Origin: Paracentrotus lividus
Taxonomy: Eukaryota > Echinodermata > Echinoidea > Camarodonta > Echinidae
Assembly (NCBI GenBank): GCA_940671915.1
Contig: CALNVZ010003426.1
Span: 48,179,803-48,243,802 of the forward strand
Direction of reading: 5' to 3'
Length of the DNA: 64,000 bases
Below are positions 1 through 11,216 of the stretch, piece after piece (position 1 is the first letter of the stretch; every line of letters begins with the position of its first letter). The notes beneath the pieces are model-generated. The model had not been told where the DNA came from. It worked only from the letters and a program-made list of their open reading frames with translations, and searched no databases. Both the position numbers and the translations under genes were made by a program.

Positions 1-281
1 GATAGTGACGGCGCACAGGGTCATGATGGGGAAAACGAAAGGAAGGTATGTACTGTCACCGAACAGGCGTAGGTAGATGACCAGGTAAAAGGCCAACGCC
101 ACAGCCCACATGATCACACAAGTGATGACGCAACGGGTGGCCGTGATGATACGACGTTTCTGGAACGGATCTAGACGAATGATGATGAAGCGGTGAATGG
201 CTACGGCCAATTAGTGCTACAGATCCCAACCATCCAAGCAGTACCCAACATACCACCCAGACCACGAGTTAGGAATGGAAC
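1..281 (-). pseudogene. GPCR copy A, exon 2 (partial, frameshifted)
   Basis: This is the minus-strand counterpart of exon 2 in copies B, C and D, running off the left edge. A splice acceptor at 282-283 precedes codons reading VPFLTRGLGGMLGTAWMVGI, which align with the start of TM3 in the other copies. At the TM3 core the sequence has two extra bases relative to the paralogues, so the frame ends at TAG 201-203. In the shifted frame the sequence is open to the window edge and reads VAIHRFIIIRLDPFQKRR and then TM4-like residues. The break therefore looks like one indel in an otherwise well-kept gene. A sequencing or assembly error is the main alternative. The rest of TM5-TM7 lies outside the window. 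Confidence 0.75.
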
Positions 282-758
282 CTTTGAAGACCAAAGAAAA
301 TATGAGCTTTTATTTGAAATTTGATTGGTTGATTCAGTTTTTGACAAATGTGTATCCATCGATATGATTATTATGAATATTATGATAATCATAATATGAA
401 TTTAAAAAATATGACTACGCAAAGTTTGACCACTGACTTGTATTTTTTAGCCTGTCAAGTATATAAACAGATCGTCAATGTATGACAAGAATTGACATTG
501 ACACGCTTCTTTGAACATCATTATAAATAAAATGGGGCCAAACTTCGAACCTTGTGGCACACCGGTATGAGTATATTCTGAAGATTTATTTTCATATTTA
601 ACAAATTAAGATCGGTTTTTCTAAAAAGGGCTACTCAATTTATAATGAATGAACTCACACTCAGATCAATTCATTTCTTAATTAAGATATTGGGATCCCT
701 TCTGTCAATTGCTTTGAGAAATCTGTACAGATTGGTATAGATATAACAATTTACTTAC
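282..758 (-). other. Intron of GPCR copy A with reverse-transcriptase fossil
   Basis: This 477-bp phase-0 intron has a GTAAGT donor at 753-758 and an AG acceptor at 282-283. Positions 447-563 on the minus strand encode GVPQGSKFGPILFIMMFK and then a YIDDL motif before a stop. GVPQGS..GPILF is the conserved motif-B block of LINE reverse transcriptases. The same block occurs at the same place in the introns of B, C and D, so the insertion predates the gene duplications. Confidence 0.65.
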
Positions 759-980
759 GCTAATGCCTGCCCAGTGAAACAACCACCGTTGGATAACAAC
801 AGCAGAAGATGACACGAAATCTCCCAAATCAACATTAAATGTGAAGATGTTTTGAGTCTTTCGAAGACTTCTACATGCAATGATAGCTACCAGTGTCGCT
901 GCGTTGAGGAGGATGCCGAGCACACTAAACAAGGAAAGGAATCCGACGAAGATATCAAAATCTATTTCTATTATGGTCAT
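759..980 (-). pseudogene. GPCR copy A, exon 1 (TM1-TM2)
   Basis: This exon encodes 74 residues starting MTIIEIDFDIFVGFLSLF and ending at a GTAAGT donor after codon AGC. It holds TM1 with the conserved Asn (GILLNAATLVAI) and TM2 with Asp in NVDLGDFVSS. The loop SLRKTQNIFTFN is identical or nearly so in all copies. It is two codons longer than the 72-codon exon of B, C and D. The exon itself is intact; I call it a pseudogene part because exon 2 carries a frameshift. It lies on the opposite strand to the other three copies, which fits an inversion within the array. Confidence 0.8.
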
Positions 981-1085
981 TTTGTCCGACCAAGTCGACA
1001 ATGCCAACGTTAACGACGACGATGATGATATTGAGAGCCGATGAGGATATAACATGTATTAGGAAAAACTTTGTTTTGGTACTGA

Positions 1086-1172
1086 GAAGAAAGCGTCATT
1101 GATGATGATAATGATGATGATGACTATGATAACGATGACTATGATAATGATGAGGATGACGACGATGATAAT
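1086..1172. repeat. Degenerate GATGAT microsatellite
   Basis: The stretch is built from GATGATGAT, GATGACTAT and GATAAT units. It sits just upstream of the copy A first exon, in its likely 5' UTR or promoter-side region. Confidence 0.8.
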
Positions 1173-1229
1173 GCTGAATATGATTTAATTGACAATTCTG
1201 TACATTTAGCAAGAGAGGCAAATTAAATA

Positions 1230-1425
1230 AATGACATCCGACCTATTTTGCAGAGGTTTTGATAGCGAACTTCTTTATTGATATCAAAAAGAGAGAAAAT
1301 CAAGATCAAAGTAAATGTGACACTAGAGGGTGATTATAAATTATTGTCTTGCGGGTTTTTTTTTTCACAGTCCAATTAAATATCAATTAATGACTGAATT
1401 GTGAAAAAGTGAATAAATTTACAAT
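1230..1425 (-). promoter_or_regulatory. Putative promoter block of GPCR copy A
   Basis: On the minus strand this matches the block upstream of exon 1 in B, C and D. Shared pieces are an AATTCAG/CTGAATT inverted repeat, a pyrimidine tract, GATATCAATAAAG (in place of GATATCAATATAAAA in B) and CTATCAAAACCTCTGCAAA. Conservation across copies marks it as the common 5' regulatory or 5' UTR block. Promoter function is inferred, not shown. Confidence 0.5.
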
Positions 1426-1738
1426 TTAATTCAACGATCATTTTAATTTTAATTGAATTATGAAAAAGAAATAACTTTGGACCAAATGAATCGAAAAAAC
1501 CAAAACAGATTTTTTTTTTTCCTTTTTTTTTTTTCTTCTTAATTTAAAGGTATATGGGCAAAAATTAATAACATCATAGTTCCGTTTGATAATAGTTCCG
1601 TTTGACTGAATTGATGAAAAGATGGAGAATCATATTTGTCCTCGTAAGAATTTTCAAAACCAATTACTCCACCATTCAGTTAAATATATAAATGAAATGT
1701 GAAAACAAAAAATAATAACTTTTGACTTTAAAAACCGA
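1426..1738. other. No gene seen; A/T-rich spacer
   Basis: I see no coding potential here. The stretch holds poly-T tracts at about 1510-1535 and unremarkable AT-rich sequence. Confidence 0.5.
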
Positions 1739-2015
1739 GGCCGCAAAATGATTGTTATAGAAATAAATTGTAAGACCGCGGTGAAAGAAATCATAAGGAA
1801 GATATTACCTATTAAAGAAAAAGAAATCCTGAGAAAAAATTATAAGAAAGGAACTATAATGCAGAAATGATAAGAAAGACATTTCATGAAAAATTTATTT
1901 AAAAAAAGAAATTATGAAAAGGAAATCATAAGAAAGAAATTATAAAAAGGAAAATCTTTAAAAAAAAAAAGAATTATTAAAAAAATGAATTATCAGAAAG
2001 AAAAGAGGTCAATCT
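1739..2015. repeat. Degenerate AAGAAATTATAAG minisatellite
   Basis: Loose repeats of AAGAAATTATAAG and AGAAATCATAAG run through this stretch after a GGCCGCAAAATGATT start. Complementary TTTCTTATGATTTC units occur at 4540-4780, and a short copy lies at 9190-9262 ending AATCATTTCGCAGCC. These look like scattered copies of one repeat family. Confidence 0.6.
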
Positions 2016-2369
2016 TTTGACAGCTATTCATTTCACCGGTTACACTGGTTAAGACCGACCTCAAACCCACACAAGATTGCACAACATACTAAAATTATAA
2101 TTGTGGAAGGACAAGGTTGAACTCTTTGTTGTGACTGAGCTACCATTTTTTCAACGAATAGAATAATGAACCGGTAATTGTGAGGCCCATTCATCTATTT
2201 GATTTAACCAGGAGCATATTTTCGTAGACTTTCTATTTTTTCTTCTTTTTTTTCAGAGAAGACGGACATGAAAACAAATATAGGCAGATCTGAGTTTGGA
2301 TGATTTTTTGTTATTTTTTTTTTCTTTTTATGTTAAAGTTTTTTTCGCACAATCTCATGCTCATGATGG

Positions 2370-2533
2370 CAGTGGTGGATCCAGGCGGGGCGCAGGGGAC
2401 GTGCGCCCTCCCCCCTATAATTTGAAAACCGCTCATTGACTGTACATGTTCAAATCGGAAAATTTCAGCGGCGCCCCTCATACTATTGGGCCTGGCGCCC
2501 CCCCCCCTTCCTGAAATCCTGTATCCTCTACTG
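2370..2533. mobile_element. Short inverted-repeat MITE, CAGTGGTGGATCCAGG type
   Basis: The 164-bp unit begins CAGTGGTGGATCCAGG and ends CCTGTATCCTCTACTG, an imperfect terminal inverted repeat. GC-rich GGGCGC / GCGCCC stretches lie inside each end. Termini of this kind belong to nonautonomous hAT-like elements. A clear 8-bp target duplication is not visible. Confidence 0.6.
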
Positions 2534-3239
2534 CTGATGTATAACCATGGACATGAGAACTGACTTTTATAATATCTCGCATAGAATCTATGCTTTTCTT
2601 TGAAATGAAAAAACCATTACAGTCAATTCGGTTTTTATTCATATTGAACTCTAGTCTATAATGGTTTTGAGAAAAATCGAAATGTGACCATTATTTTGTA
2701 AAAATATACTAGTAGTAGGAATTATAGCTTTCTTTTCAGCAAATATTCTTACATCAGCATAATATTTGTCGAAAATGTCAACTAGTATCATTATTCATTC
2801 TTCATTGCCCTTTCCTCATCCGAACCATAAAATCCAAACTTATTCTTGAACAGAAATACATTAGAAAGTAGATAAAAGGAGATATTTTGCTAATCGAAAT
2901 GTTTTCCAGATTTTTCTTCGATTCATGCAGCCGACTGTCCCCAATGTACATGCTTATATCGAACTATTCACCTATTTATCAATGTGCATTACTCATTTAT
3001 ATTTCTCAAAATAGAACTATTCTTCCCAAGCAGATGTACATCATCTTATTCACATATGGAAACGTTGTTTTTTTTTATTATTATTGTGCTGTTTTTGTTG
3101 TTTTTTCGTGATCCATGCTTCATCCAAACTGGCTTCTTTCCTTAAATCAGTCGTATCCATTTTAAGAATATTCATGATTATTCTGAATAAATGAATGGTC
3201 AATTAGCGATCATCACACAATTTCACTAGGAAAACTGAA
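2534..3239. other. No gene seen; AT-rich spacer
   Basis: Only short chance ORFs occur here, including a 74-codon plus-strand frame at 2887-3111 that is rich in Tyr, Phe and Ile and resembles nothing. I see no repeat or RNA structure that stands out. Confidence 0.4.
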
Positions 3240-4350
3240 ACTCTATCAGAGCACCGAGCATTTTTCACTATTTTTTTCCTAGGCAGAACGTCGCATGCTC
3301 TAAAAACTATTCTGAGCCAAGTCAAAATATATACATGACCACTGTCCGTTGACAAAAAATGTGCCGACCGGATCGGATTATGAAAAAAAAATGGCGGCGT
3401 CGTCGAGGAAGTTTCCTTCACGTTGATCTTTTATATCGGCGAGTTACAAATTACAAGGACAGCTTGAATACGAAGAAAGGTGCAATGACTTTAGATCTAC
3501 CTTAGATCTTGGTAACGCTGAACGCTGCGCAAGTCATCCGTACTCAATGACAATTATCGGGAAAACCGTTGACTTCAGTGGTCCCAAATCACTCTCTTTT
3601 AAAGTTTTGAACTGATTCCATACTTTCATGCATGTTTGCAGTTATTGCACATGTTTTATTGTTACATCAAAATCATTCAATACGGGATGCAACAATATTT
3701 TTCTTGGCCCATTTCCACTCTGTGATTTATTGCACACCTTACAGCTAGAGAAACACTGCATTTCCACTTTTAAACAATCCTAAACGTGCCTATTAAAATG
3801 CACTTATATAACTTAGCATTACATTAGTCCTTACCGTCATTTACTGTTAACGAAACTGGGTATGATTACCCCCCCCCCCCCCCCCCAAAGTTAGTGGTGA
3901 AATCTTGTGACCAATAGTGCTCCCTTCTTCAGAGAAGTGCTCCCTTTTCATTGTACCTCCAAATTTCGAGAGATAAAGTGAAAAGGATGAAAAACGAAAA
4001 AATATTCCAAAACTATTTTTTTTTCGAATGAGAAAATTTGTTTAGACATGAAATAATTAAACAAATATATTTTTAGCATAAAGTTCAGGATAAGAAGTCC
4101 ATTTTTCCAATAGGGATATACAAAATGAAGAATATAGGGTATTTTTTCATGATAGAATGAGCCATGCCCTGTATGAGCAAAGAAATTTATATCCATATTG
4201 ATTAAATCCAAGACATATTGCTGACCATTGGAATACAACTAGATATATTTAAAAAAACGTGAAAGGCCGCTGAAGATGGCATTTCACCATATGAAGGGAA
4301 GAAAACAACGAATTACTTTTTCCAACAAATTATATTTCATAAATGAAATC
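3240..4350 (+). other. Relic GPCR duplication-unit flank without a gene
   Basis: Positions 3240-3335 match the region just after the stop codons of B and C (GCATGCTCTAAA, ATTTTGAGCC-like). Positions 3336-3660 match 16026-16625 (ACTGTCC.TTGACAAAA, GACTTTAGATCTAC.TTAGATC). Positions 4100-4340 match about 16800-17030 (GACCAT.GGAATACAA, CATTTCA.CAGATG-like). This is the intergenic part of another array unit whose coding exons are gone. It lacks the AGGTCA-rich block found after B and C. A poly-C run at 3871-3886 interrupts it. Confidence 0.6.
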
Positions 4351-4539
4351 TGAAGAGCTGCTTTTGTTTGTTCTCATTTCCATCTTTTCTGGAAAAAAAA
4401 AGTATCTGCGAAAAATGTGCTTGCTTCAAATCAGATGGAGAAAAACGATTCCTATATATTGTGTTCTACCTTGCCATTCAAGATTGTTCAGTCCATCTGG
4501 TGTGACTGGTGCATTGCAGAGCTACCAAAATTTGATCAC

Positions 4540-4780
4540 TTTTCTGTCTTATTATTTATTTCTTATAATATCTTTAAGTCTTCTTTCTTCTTTTCTTATA
4601 TTCTTTTGTATAACTGTTTTTGTATATTTTTTCTTATGATTTCTTTCTTAGAGTTTCGTTCTTAGGATGTTTTTCTCACGATTTCTTTCTTATGAATACT
4701 TTTTTTTATATAATTGCTCGCTTATGATTTTATTAAAATAATTTCTCTGATATTTTATTTCTTATAATTTCTCTCTAATC

Positions 4781-4827
<47 letters not shown>

Positions 4828-4862
4828 CTTTTTTTTTTCTTATTATTTCTAATGATTTCTTT
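4540..4862. repeat. TTCTTATGATTTC repeats and long poly-T tract
   Basis: Degenerate TTTCTTATGATTTC and TTCTTATAATTTC units precede an almost pure T tract at about 4781-4845. C and D have a corresponding T tract at 17118-17166 and 31750-31771, so this is the same position in the duplication unit. Confidence 0.7.
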
Positions 4863-4870
4863 TATATAAA

Positions 4871-7800
4871 ACACAACACAAAAAGAAAGTTCCCCCTATT
4901 TCAAATATCAATAAATTTGTTAATAGGAGAAGTTACAAAAATCTAATTATATGTCCATGTAGGGAATTTAATTAGCTACTATGGGACCGAATTTTATGAA
5001 AAATCATGTTGTCATGCTTCAGTGAGTAATGGTTGAATGCAAAAATGTCATTTTTTGAAGTTCGCAAGCCTAAAATCACAACTTTGATTCAATGATATCG
5101 GACCAATTTTTAGATCTTAAACATTTCACGCATCAGAATGTAAGCAAAACGTGCTTCCAAACATACGGAAAGGACATTTGTGTAAAATTTCACGGTTGAG
5201 TGAGCATGCAGCAAAAAATGCCAAAACTGCGATTTTTTTCATTTTATCCATTGTGAAATTGATCAATTATCATGGGATTCATGTCTAGGAAGAGTGTTTT
5301 TAACTTTTTCAAAAAATTTAAATCAATTCACGGTTGAATGAACACCATAAAAATACCATGTGAAAAACACTTAGTAAGTATTCTTTCCATTTTGTACACT
5401 AAAAATCATGTGAATATCTGTTTTTGTATTATTTTTATGACCGGTGCACGTGTGTACATGATCATATTGCATTTATTAAAAATTTCATGCTTCAGTGAGC
5501 ATGTAGCACTGGAAAAGCTGTTTTTTAATTTAGAGACCAAAATTAAATTGCTTACTTTGCTTAAACATAACAATTCGTTTGAAAGTATTAATTTGATTTC
5601 ATTTTCGCAAAAATCCCGACTTTTCATGCTTCAGTGAACACAAGATATGAGAAAAACATGAAAAAAGGAAGAAAGTTTACGGCCCTGGCACGGCCTATGG
5701 TAGGTCCGATTCTCAATTTGACCTAAGTTCCTGTTAGTTAATGACTTTTTAAAGATTTGTGCCAAGTTTCAAGAATTAACTCAAAGTATAACGAACAAAA
5801 AAATGACAATTAAAATGGGCAATATTTGATGTTTGTTCACTTTTTGTTCAAACTCTATACGTAAAGTCAATGGGGAGGAAATCAATAGTAAACAAAAGTC
5901 AAATATTGCCCATTTTCATTGTAATTTTTTTAGGTCGTTACACTGTGAGATAATTCTTAAAACTTGGCACAAATCTCTAAAAAGTCATTAACTAACAGGA
6001 ACTTAGGTCAAATTAAGAATCGGACGTGCCATTAGGCCGTGCCAGGGCCGCAAACTTTCTTCATTTTTTCATGTTTTTCTCATATCCTGTGTTCACTGAA
6101 GCATGAAAAACCGTGATTTTTGCGAAAATGAAAGCAAATGAATACTTTCAAACAAATTGTTATGGTTAAGCAAAGTAAGCAATTTAATTTTGGTCTCTAA
6201 ATCAAAAAACAGCTTTTCCAGTGCCACATGCTCACTGAAGCATGAAAAATTTAATAAATGCAATATGATCATGTATACACGTGCACCGGTCATAAAAATA
6301 ATACAAAAACAGATATTCATATGATCTTTAGTGTACAAAATGGAAAGAATACTTCTTTAGTGTTTTTCACATGGTATTTTATGGTGTTCATTCAACCGTG
6401 AATTGATTTAATTTTTTTGCAACAGTTAAAAACACTCTTCCTCGACATGAATCCCATTATATTTGATCAATTTTACCATGGCAAAGAAGTAAAAATCGCA
6501 GATTTGGCATTTTGCTGCATGCTCACTCAACCGTGAAATTTTACGCAAATTTCCTTTCCGTTTGTTTGAAAGCACGTTTTGCGTACATTCTGATGCGTGA
6601 ACTGTTAAAAATCTAAAAATTGGTCTGATACCATTGATTCAAAGTTGTGATTTTAGGCTTGCGAACTTCAAAAAATGACATTTTTGCATTCAACCATTGC
6701 TCACTGAAGCATGACAACATGATTTTTTCCTAAAATTCGCTCCCATGGTAGCTAATTAAATTCCCTACATGGACATATAATTACATTTTTGTAACTCCTC
6801 CTATTAAAAAAAATATTGATATTTGAAATAGGGGGAACTTTCTTTTTGTGTTAAACACAACACAAAAAGAAAGTTCCCCCTATTTCAGATATCAATAATT
6901 TTTGAACCAGGAGGAATTTAAAAATTCTAATTATATGTCCATGTAGGTAACTTAATTAGCCACAATGGGAGCGAATTTTGGGAAAAATCATCAAGTCATG
7001 CTTCAGTGAGCAATGGTTGAATGCAAAAATGTCATTTTTTTGAAGTTCGCAAGCCAAAAATGGCAACTTTGATTCAATGATAACGGACCCATTTTCAGAT
7101 TTTAAACATTTTACACGTTAGAATGTATGCAAAACGTGCTGCCCAATATACGGAAACGAAATTTGCGTCAAATTTTACGGTTGAGTAAACAAGGAAATCA
7201 TGGAAATGAGAAGAAAGTTTGGGGCTTTGTCATGGTTCAGTGACTTTTCGAATACGTAATTTGAATCAAGATCATGTTAGCTAGAGATCAGTTGAAGCTG
7301 TGTGCCACGTTTCGTGACATAACTCACAGTAGAATTGACAATAGTCATCAATGATATTAGCCGAATTTCATATTTGTCATGTATTGATTTCCTCCTCCAT
7401 TGACTTTATATACAGAGGTTTAGCAAAAGTTTAACAAAAATGAAATTTGGCATATTTTAATTGTCAGTTTTTGTCCGTTTGACAGTGAATTATTTTATGA
7501 AACTTTGCACATAGCTTCAACTAGTCTCTAACTAACATGATCTTTATTCAAATTACGGATTCGAAAAGTCACTCAATCATGACGAAGCCCCAAAATTTCT
7601 TCTCATTTTCATGATTTTCTTGTATCTTGTGCCCACTGAGGCGTGAAACATCGTGATTTTTATGAAAATAAAATTAAAGGTACTCCCCGAAAAGAATTGT
7701 TATAGTCAATCAAAGTAAGAATTTGAATTTTAGTCCGTACGTAAGAAAAGGGCTTTTTCAGTCTCACGTGCTCACTGAAGCATGAATTTGTAAATAAATG

Positions 7801-8398
7801 CCATAGGATCATTGGCACGTGCCCCAAGAATATAAATACAACCCAAAAAATGTTTTCGAGATGCTTTCTAGTGCATAAAATTGCTGCAATGCATTTTCGT
7901 AATTCAAAAATGGCCTATTTTTTGGTTGTTTGATGGGTTCATTCAACCGTGAATGAATGGATACTGGTTGCATACACTTCCACAACAGGAATTCCATCAT
8001 ATTTGATCGATTATACCATGGCAAAGAAGTAAAAATGGCGGTTTGGGCAAATTTTGCTGCATGCTCACTCAACCGTGAAATTTGACACAAATTTCGTTTC
8101 TGTATATTGAGAGGCACGTTTTGCATACATTCTGACGTGTAAAATGTTTAAAATCTGAAAATGGGTCCGTTATCATTGAATCAAAGTTGCCATTTTAGGC
8201 TTGCGAACTTCAAAATATGACATTTTTGCATTCAACCATTGCTCACTGAAGTATGACTTGATGATTTTTCCTAAAATTCGTTCCCATTGTAGTTAATTAA
8301 ATTCCCTACATGGACATATAATTCGATTTTTTAAATTCCTCCTGGTTAAAAAAATATTGATATCTGAAAGAGGGGAAACTTTCTTTTTGTGTTGTGTG
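4871..8398. mobile_element. Tandem double foldback element with 8-bp target duplication
   Basis: The element is bounded by TATATAAA at 4863-4870 and 8399-8406, an 8-bp duplication. It is two inverted-repeat units joined near 6853. Unit 1 (4871-6852) is a palindrome with arms of about 950 bp around a centre near 5860. Unit 2 (6853-8398) has the same ends, but its left arm lacks about 450 bp. The ends read ACACAACACAAAAAG and the complement. Each arm carries motifs CATGCTTCAGTGAG and CACGGTTGAATG at roughly 140-180-bp spacing (5013, 5191, 5329, 5486, 5624). I see no transposase. Eight-bp duplications are typical of hAT elements; assignment to hAT is inference. Confidence 0.8.
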
Positions 8399-8406
8399 TA
8401 TATAAA

Positions 8407-8520
8407 GTATATCTCTATATATATATATATATATCCTTTCCTTCTAGTCATTTCTTCTTCTAATAGATTTGTTTCTTTGGATTTCTTTCTTATAATTTGC
8501 TTATATATATATCCACTATT
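8407..8520. repeat. AT microsatellite and TTTCTTATAATTTG repeat stretch
   Basis: A short (AT)n tract at 8417-8434 is followed by pyrimidine-rich TTTCTT repeats like those at 4540-4780. This is the other side of the sequence split by the foldback insertion. Confidence 0.5.
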
Positions 8521-8813
8521 GGTGTATGTGAAGAGGTTTGCCAAAGAGTGCTCGATGCAGAAGCAGAGCGAATATGCATTTACCTTTAGTGCTTTCCGCT
8601 ACCTGAGGTTTCACACCCTCTCCTTGGGCGATCGTCAGGCGGAGTGACTATGTTGGTTGTGCGGTGCGGTGGTTCGATTTCACGGTTGGGTGGTTTTCTC
8701 TCTGGTCGGATTTGGTGGTGTCTGCATTTTGATACTAGTTCGGTTCTTTTGTTAAGTGAGTTTTTGTTGGTGATGATGGAGAACTTTTCCTCAAGGCAAA
8801 GGTTGCACTGGCC

Positions 8814-8815
<2 letters not shown>
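8521..8815. other. No gene seen; unassigned spacer
   Basis: This GC-richer stretch contains short plus-strand frames (for example 8644-8865) that run into the downstream AT microsatellite. I recognise no motif in it. Confidence 0.4.
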
Positions 8816-8816
<1 letters not shown>

Positions 8817-8860
<44 letters not shown>

Positions 8861-8870
8861 TATAAAGTAT
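8817..8870. repeat. (AT)n microsatellite
   Basis: Near-perfect AT dinucleotides run through this stretch. Confidence 0.95.
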
Positions 8871-8958
8871 ACATATTTTTTTACTTTTGGGTAAATCAAG
8901 GCTGCAAAATGATATATAAATATATAAAAGTGAAAGAAAAAGAAAAAATAAAAGAGTT

Positions 8959-9121
8959 CAGGGCCCCGTAACACAAAGGTTTGCGATCAATTGCAAATTT
9001 GAAAGAGCTATTCTGATTGGTTGCTGGTCTGTCTGTTGAACAAAATGCGCGTGTAAAAAAGATCTTGATTGGATATTGCCATTTAGCGATTGATTGCAAA
9101 CCTTTGTGTTACGGGGCCCTG
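8959..9121. mobile_element. 163-bp MITE with CAGGGCCCCGTAACACAAAG ends
   Basis: The two ends form an inverted repeat of about 40 bp, starting CAGGGCCCCGTAACACAAAG on each strand and continuing GTTTGC.ATCAAT. The middle is noncoding. It is a nonautonomous DNA transposon by structure. A target duplication is not evident. Confidence 0.75.
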
Positions 9122-9278
9122 GACAAATAGGACGTAGCGTGAACTTTAATTTAATCAATCGATATAATTTCTGTTATACATGTGAAGAAATTAAAAGACC
9201 GCAATGAAAGAAATTATAAGAAAGAAATAATTTCTTTCTTATAGTGTAATCATTTCGCAGCCTTGGGTTTTTTTTCCA

Positions 9279-9666
9279 GAAGCTATCTTTTTTTCACAAT
9301 TCAGTTTAAAGATAATTTTTAACTGAATTGTGAACTTGTGACCTATTTCAATAAAACGCGAGTAGTGCAATTTCCTTCTTTAGCGTCATATTCATTTCAA
9401 TCTTGTCTTTCTTTCCCTTTGATATCAATATAAAACTTTGCTATTAAAACCCCTGCAAGACTAAAGATATAAATGGATTTTTGAAGTTATCCTTTTTTTC
9501 ACAATTCAGTCAAACAATAATTTTTAACTGAATTGTGGACTTGTGACCTATTTCAATAAAACGCGAGTAGTGCAATTTCCTTCTTTAGCGTCATATTCAT
9601 TTCAATCTTGTCTTTCTTTCCCTTTGATATCAATATAAAACTTTGCTATTAAAACCCCTGCAAGAC
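9279..9666 (+). promoter_or_regulatory. Promoter block of GPCR B, duplicated in tandem (204-bp period)
   Basis: Two nearly identical copies occupy 9279-9462 and 9483-9666. Each holds a CACAATTCAG...CTGAATTGTG inverted repeat, ATAAAACGCGAGTAGTGCAA, a CTTTCTTTCCCTTTG tract, a TATA-like ATCAATATAAAACTTTG and CTATTAAAACCCCTGCAAGA. C, D and A hold one version of this block. The TATA-like box and position make a core promoter plausible. Two start regions for gene B are inferred. Confidence 0.6.
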
Positions 9667-9700
9667 TGTTCCAACGCATTCATCTATTTTGCCATTCTTG

Positions 9701-9767
9701 GTAAATATTCAGAATTGTCAGATAAATCAGCATCACCATCGTCGTAATCATTTTGTTTTTCTCTCAG
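9701..9767 (+). other. Possible short 5' UTR intron of GPCR B
   Basis: A GTAAAT donor-like site and a TTTGTTTTTCTCTCAG acceptor-like site bound 67 bp between the promoter block and exon 1. Acceptor-like CAG sites occur at the matching place in A and C. In D the whole interval is deleted. Splicing here is only a possibility. Confidence 0.3.
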
Positions 9768-9859
9768 AACTAAAATAAAGTTGTCCCAATATCCTTATCT
9801 ACTGTCAATCATATCGTCGTCGTCGTTCACGTTTGCGTTGTCGATTTGGTGTGACAAAA

Positions 9860-10075
9860 ATGGCCATCATAGACCACGATATCTACCTCGGAGTCCACTC
9901 CTTGTTTTGTGTACTCGGCATCCTCCTCAACGCGGGAACGCTAGTTGCCATTATAGCTTGTAAAAGTCTTCGAAAGACGCAAAACATCTTTACTTTCAAC
10001 ATCGCTCTGGCAGATTTCGTCTCATCCGCCGCTCTTGCTATCAGTCAGTGGCTGATATATTGGATACAAATCCCT
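9860..10075 (+). CDS. GPCR B, exon 1 (start codon, TM1-TM2)
   Basis: This exon encodes 72 residues from ATG 9860. That ATG is the start because all four paralogues keep it, while an extra A just upstream in B shifts the preceding frame. The N-terminus is very short (MAIIDHDIYLG). TM1 spans about residues 10-32 with the conserved Asn in ILLNAGTLVAI. The intracellular loop is SLRKTQNIFTFN. TM2 spans about 44-66 with Asp in IALADF. The exon ends in phase 0 at CCT before GTAAGT and joins 11217. Lack of a signal peptide is normal for rhodopsin-family receptors. Confidence 0.85.
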
Positions 10076-11216
10076 GTAAGTATTTTTTTTCTTTATAAAT
10101 TGTAATAGGAAATACTTCAAAAGTTAATTTTCCGACAAGTAAAAAATAGCAGGATTCGATTTGGCTCACATCAAAATGGTTATAGATTTATTTTTGTCAA
10201 CATCTCACTATTTACATACTATCTTTCTTCTTTTTTTCTGTGAAAATATTTTGATCAAGAAATTAATTGATCTCAATGTCAGATCATTCATTATAAACTA
10301 GATTTTTTGTAGCATCGATCTCAATGTTTTAAATATCAAAGTAAATATCCCTAAATATTAAGTCATGCCGGAGTTCCACAGGGTTCGAAGTTCGGCCCCA
10401 TTTTATTCATTATTATGTTTAGCGATATTGCGATTTTTTTTTTAAAGCTGTAGACAATAATACTGTACTTTAAAGGGAGCATTAGAAAAACAAGAAGAAC
10501 CATTCGTTATTTTTCAAATATGAATATATTGTCATTATAACAAAATGAAATTTTGAAATTTTGAGGATCAACTAATATATCGAAAGAGAGTCGTATTTTT
10601 TTATATATTTTTTTTTTTATATTTATTTTTTTACTGTTAAAAACTGAAAACCTATGTAAATTTCGTCCTTAGGCTTTTCTGCTGGACATGGGAACCAGGT
10701 TCGAACCTATGTTGTGTTTGTTGAATGATGGCACACGTGAATTTGAGAATGAAAAATAATAATTAAAAAAAAACAGACAAAAAGCATTCAGTTTTCAACC
10801 GGCAACAAACCGTTATGATCGATGTTTATTTTTCATCTTGGGCAAAATTCTCCATTATGTAGGAATTACTTTCAAATAAAAGTTATTATCTATAAAGGGC
10901 ATTTTATTCGTGCAATTTAAAGATTCTTAAAATGAGGTATATAATATGCCATCTTCCACAGTCAAATCTAAGTACTGCTTTTCATAGTTCATACATTCTG
11001 AATAATGGTCATCTGATTGTCATGGATAATAATGATATTAGATTTGCTTTACTTCATGGGATACCAAAATATTCCACTCGTTAGAGCCAATATGGTACTC
11101 ATCTTCGATTCGTGCGTTATTGGCCTTAACTCGTGGAATATTCCTTGAATCTCATTCCCAGCTGTCCAATATAATATAAGCATTCTTTCCTTCTTCTTCT
11201 TTCTTTTTGGTACAAG
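10076..11216 (+). other. Intron of GPCR B, with reverse-transcriptase fossil at 10370-10429
   Basis: This 1141-bp intron runs from GTAAGT to a TTCTTTCTTTTTGGTACAAG acceptor. Positions 10370-10429 still read GVPQGSKFGPILFIIMFSDI in one frame, a LINE reverse-transcriptase motif. It sits in the same position and orientation as the fossils in A, C and D. The rest is AT-rich and noncoding. Confidence 0.7.
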
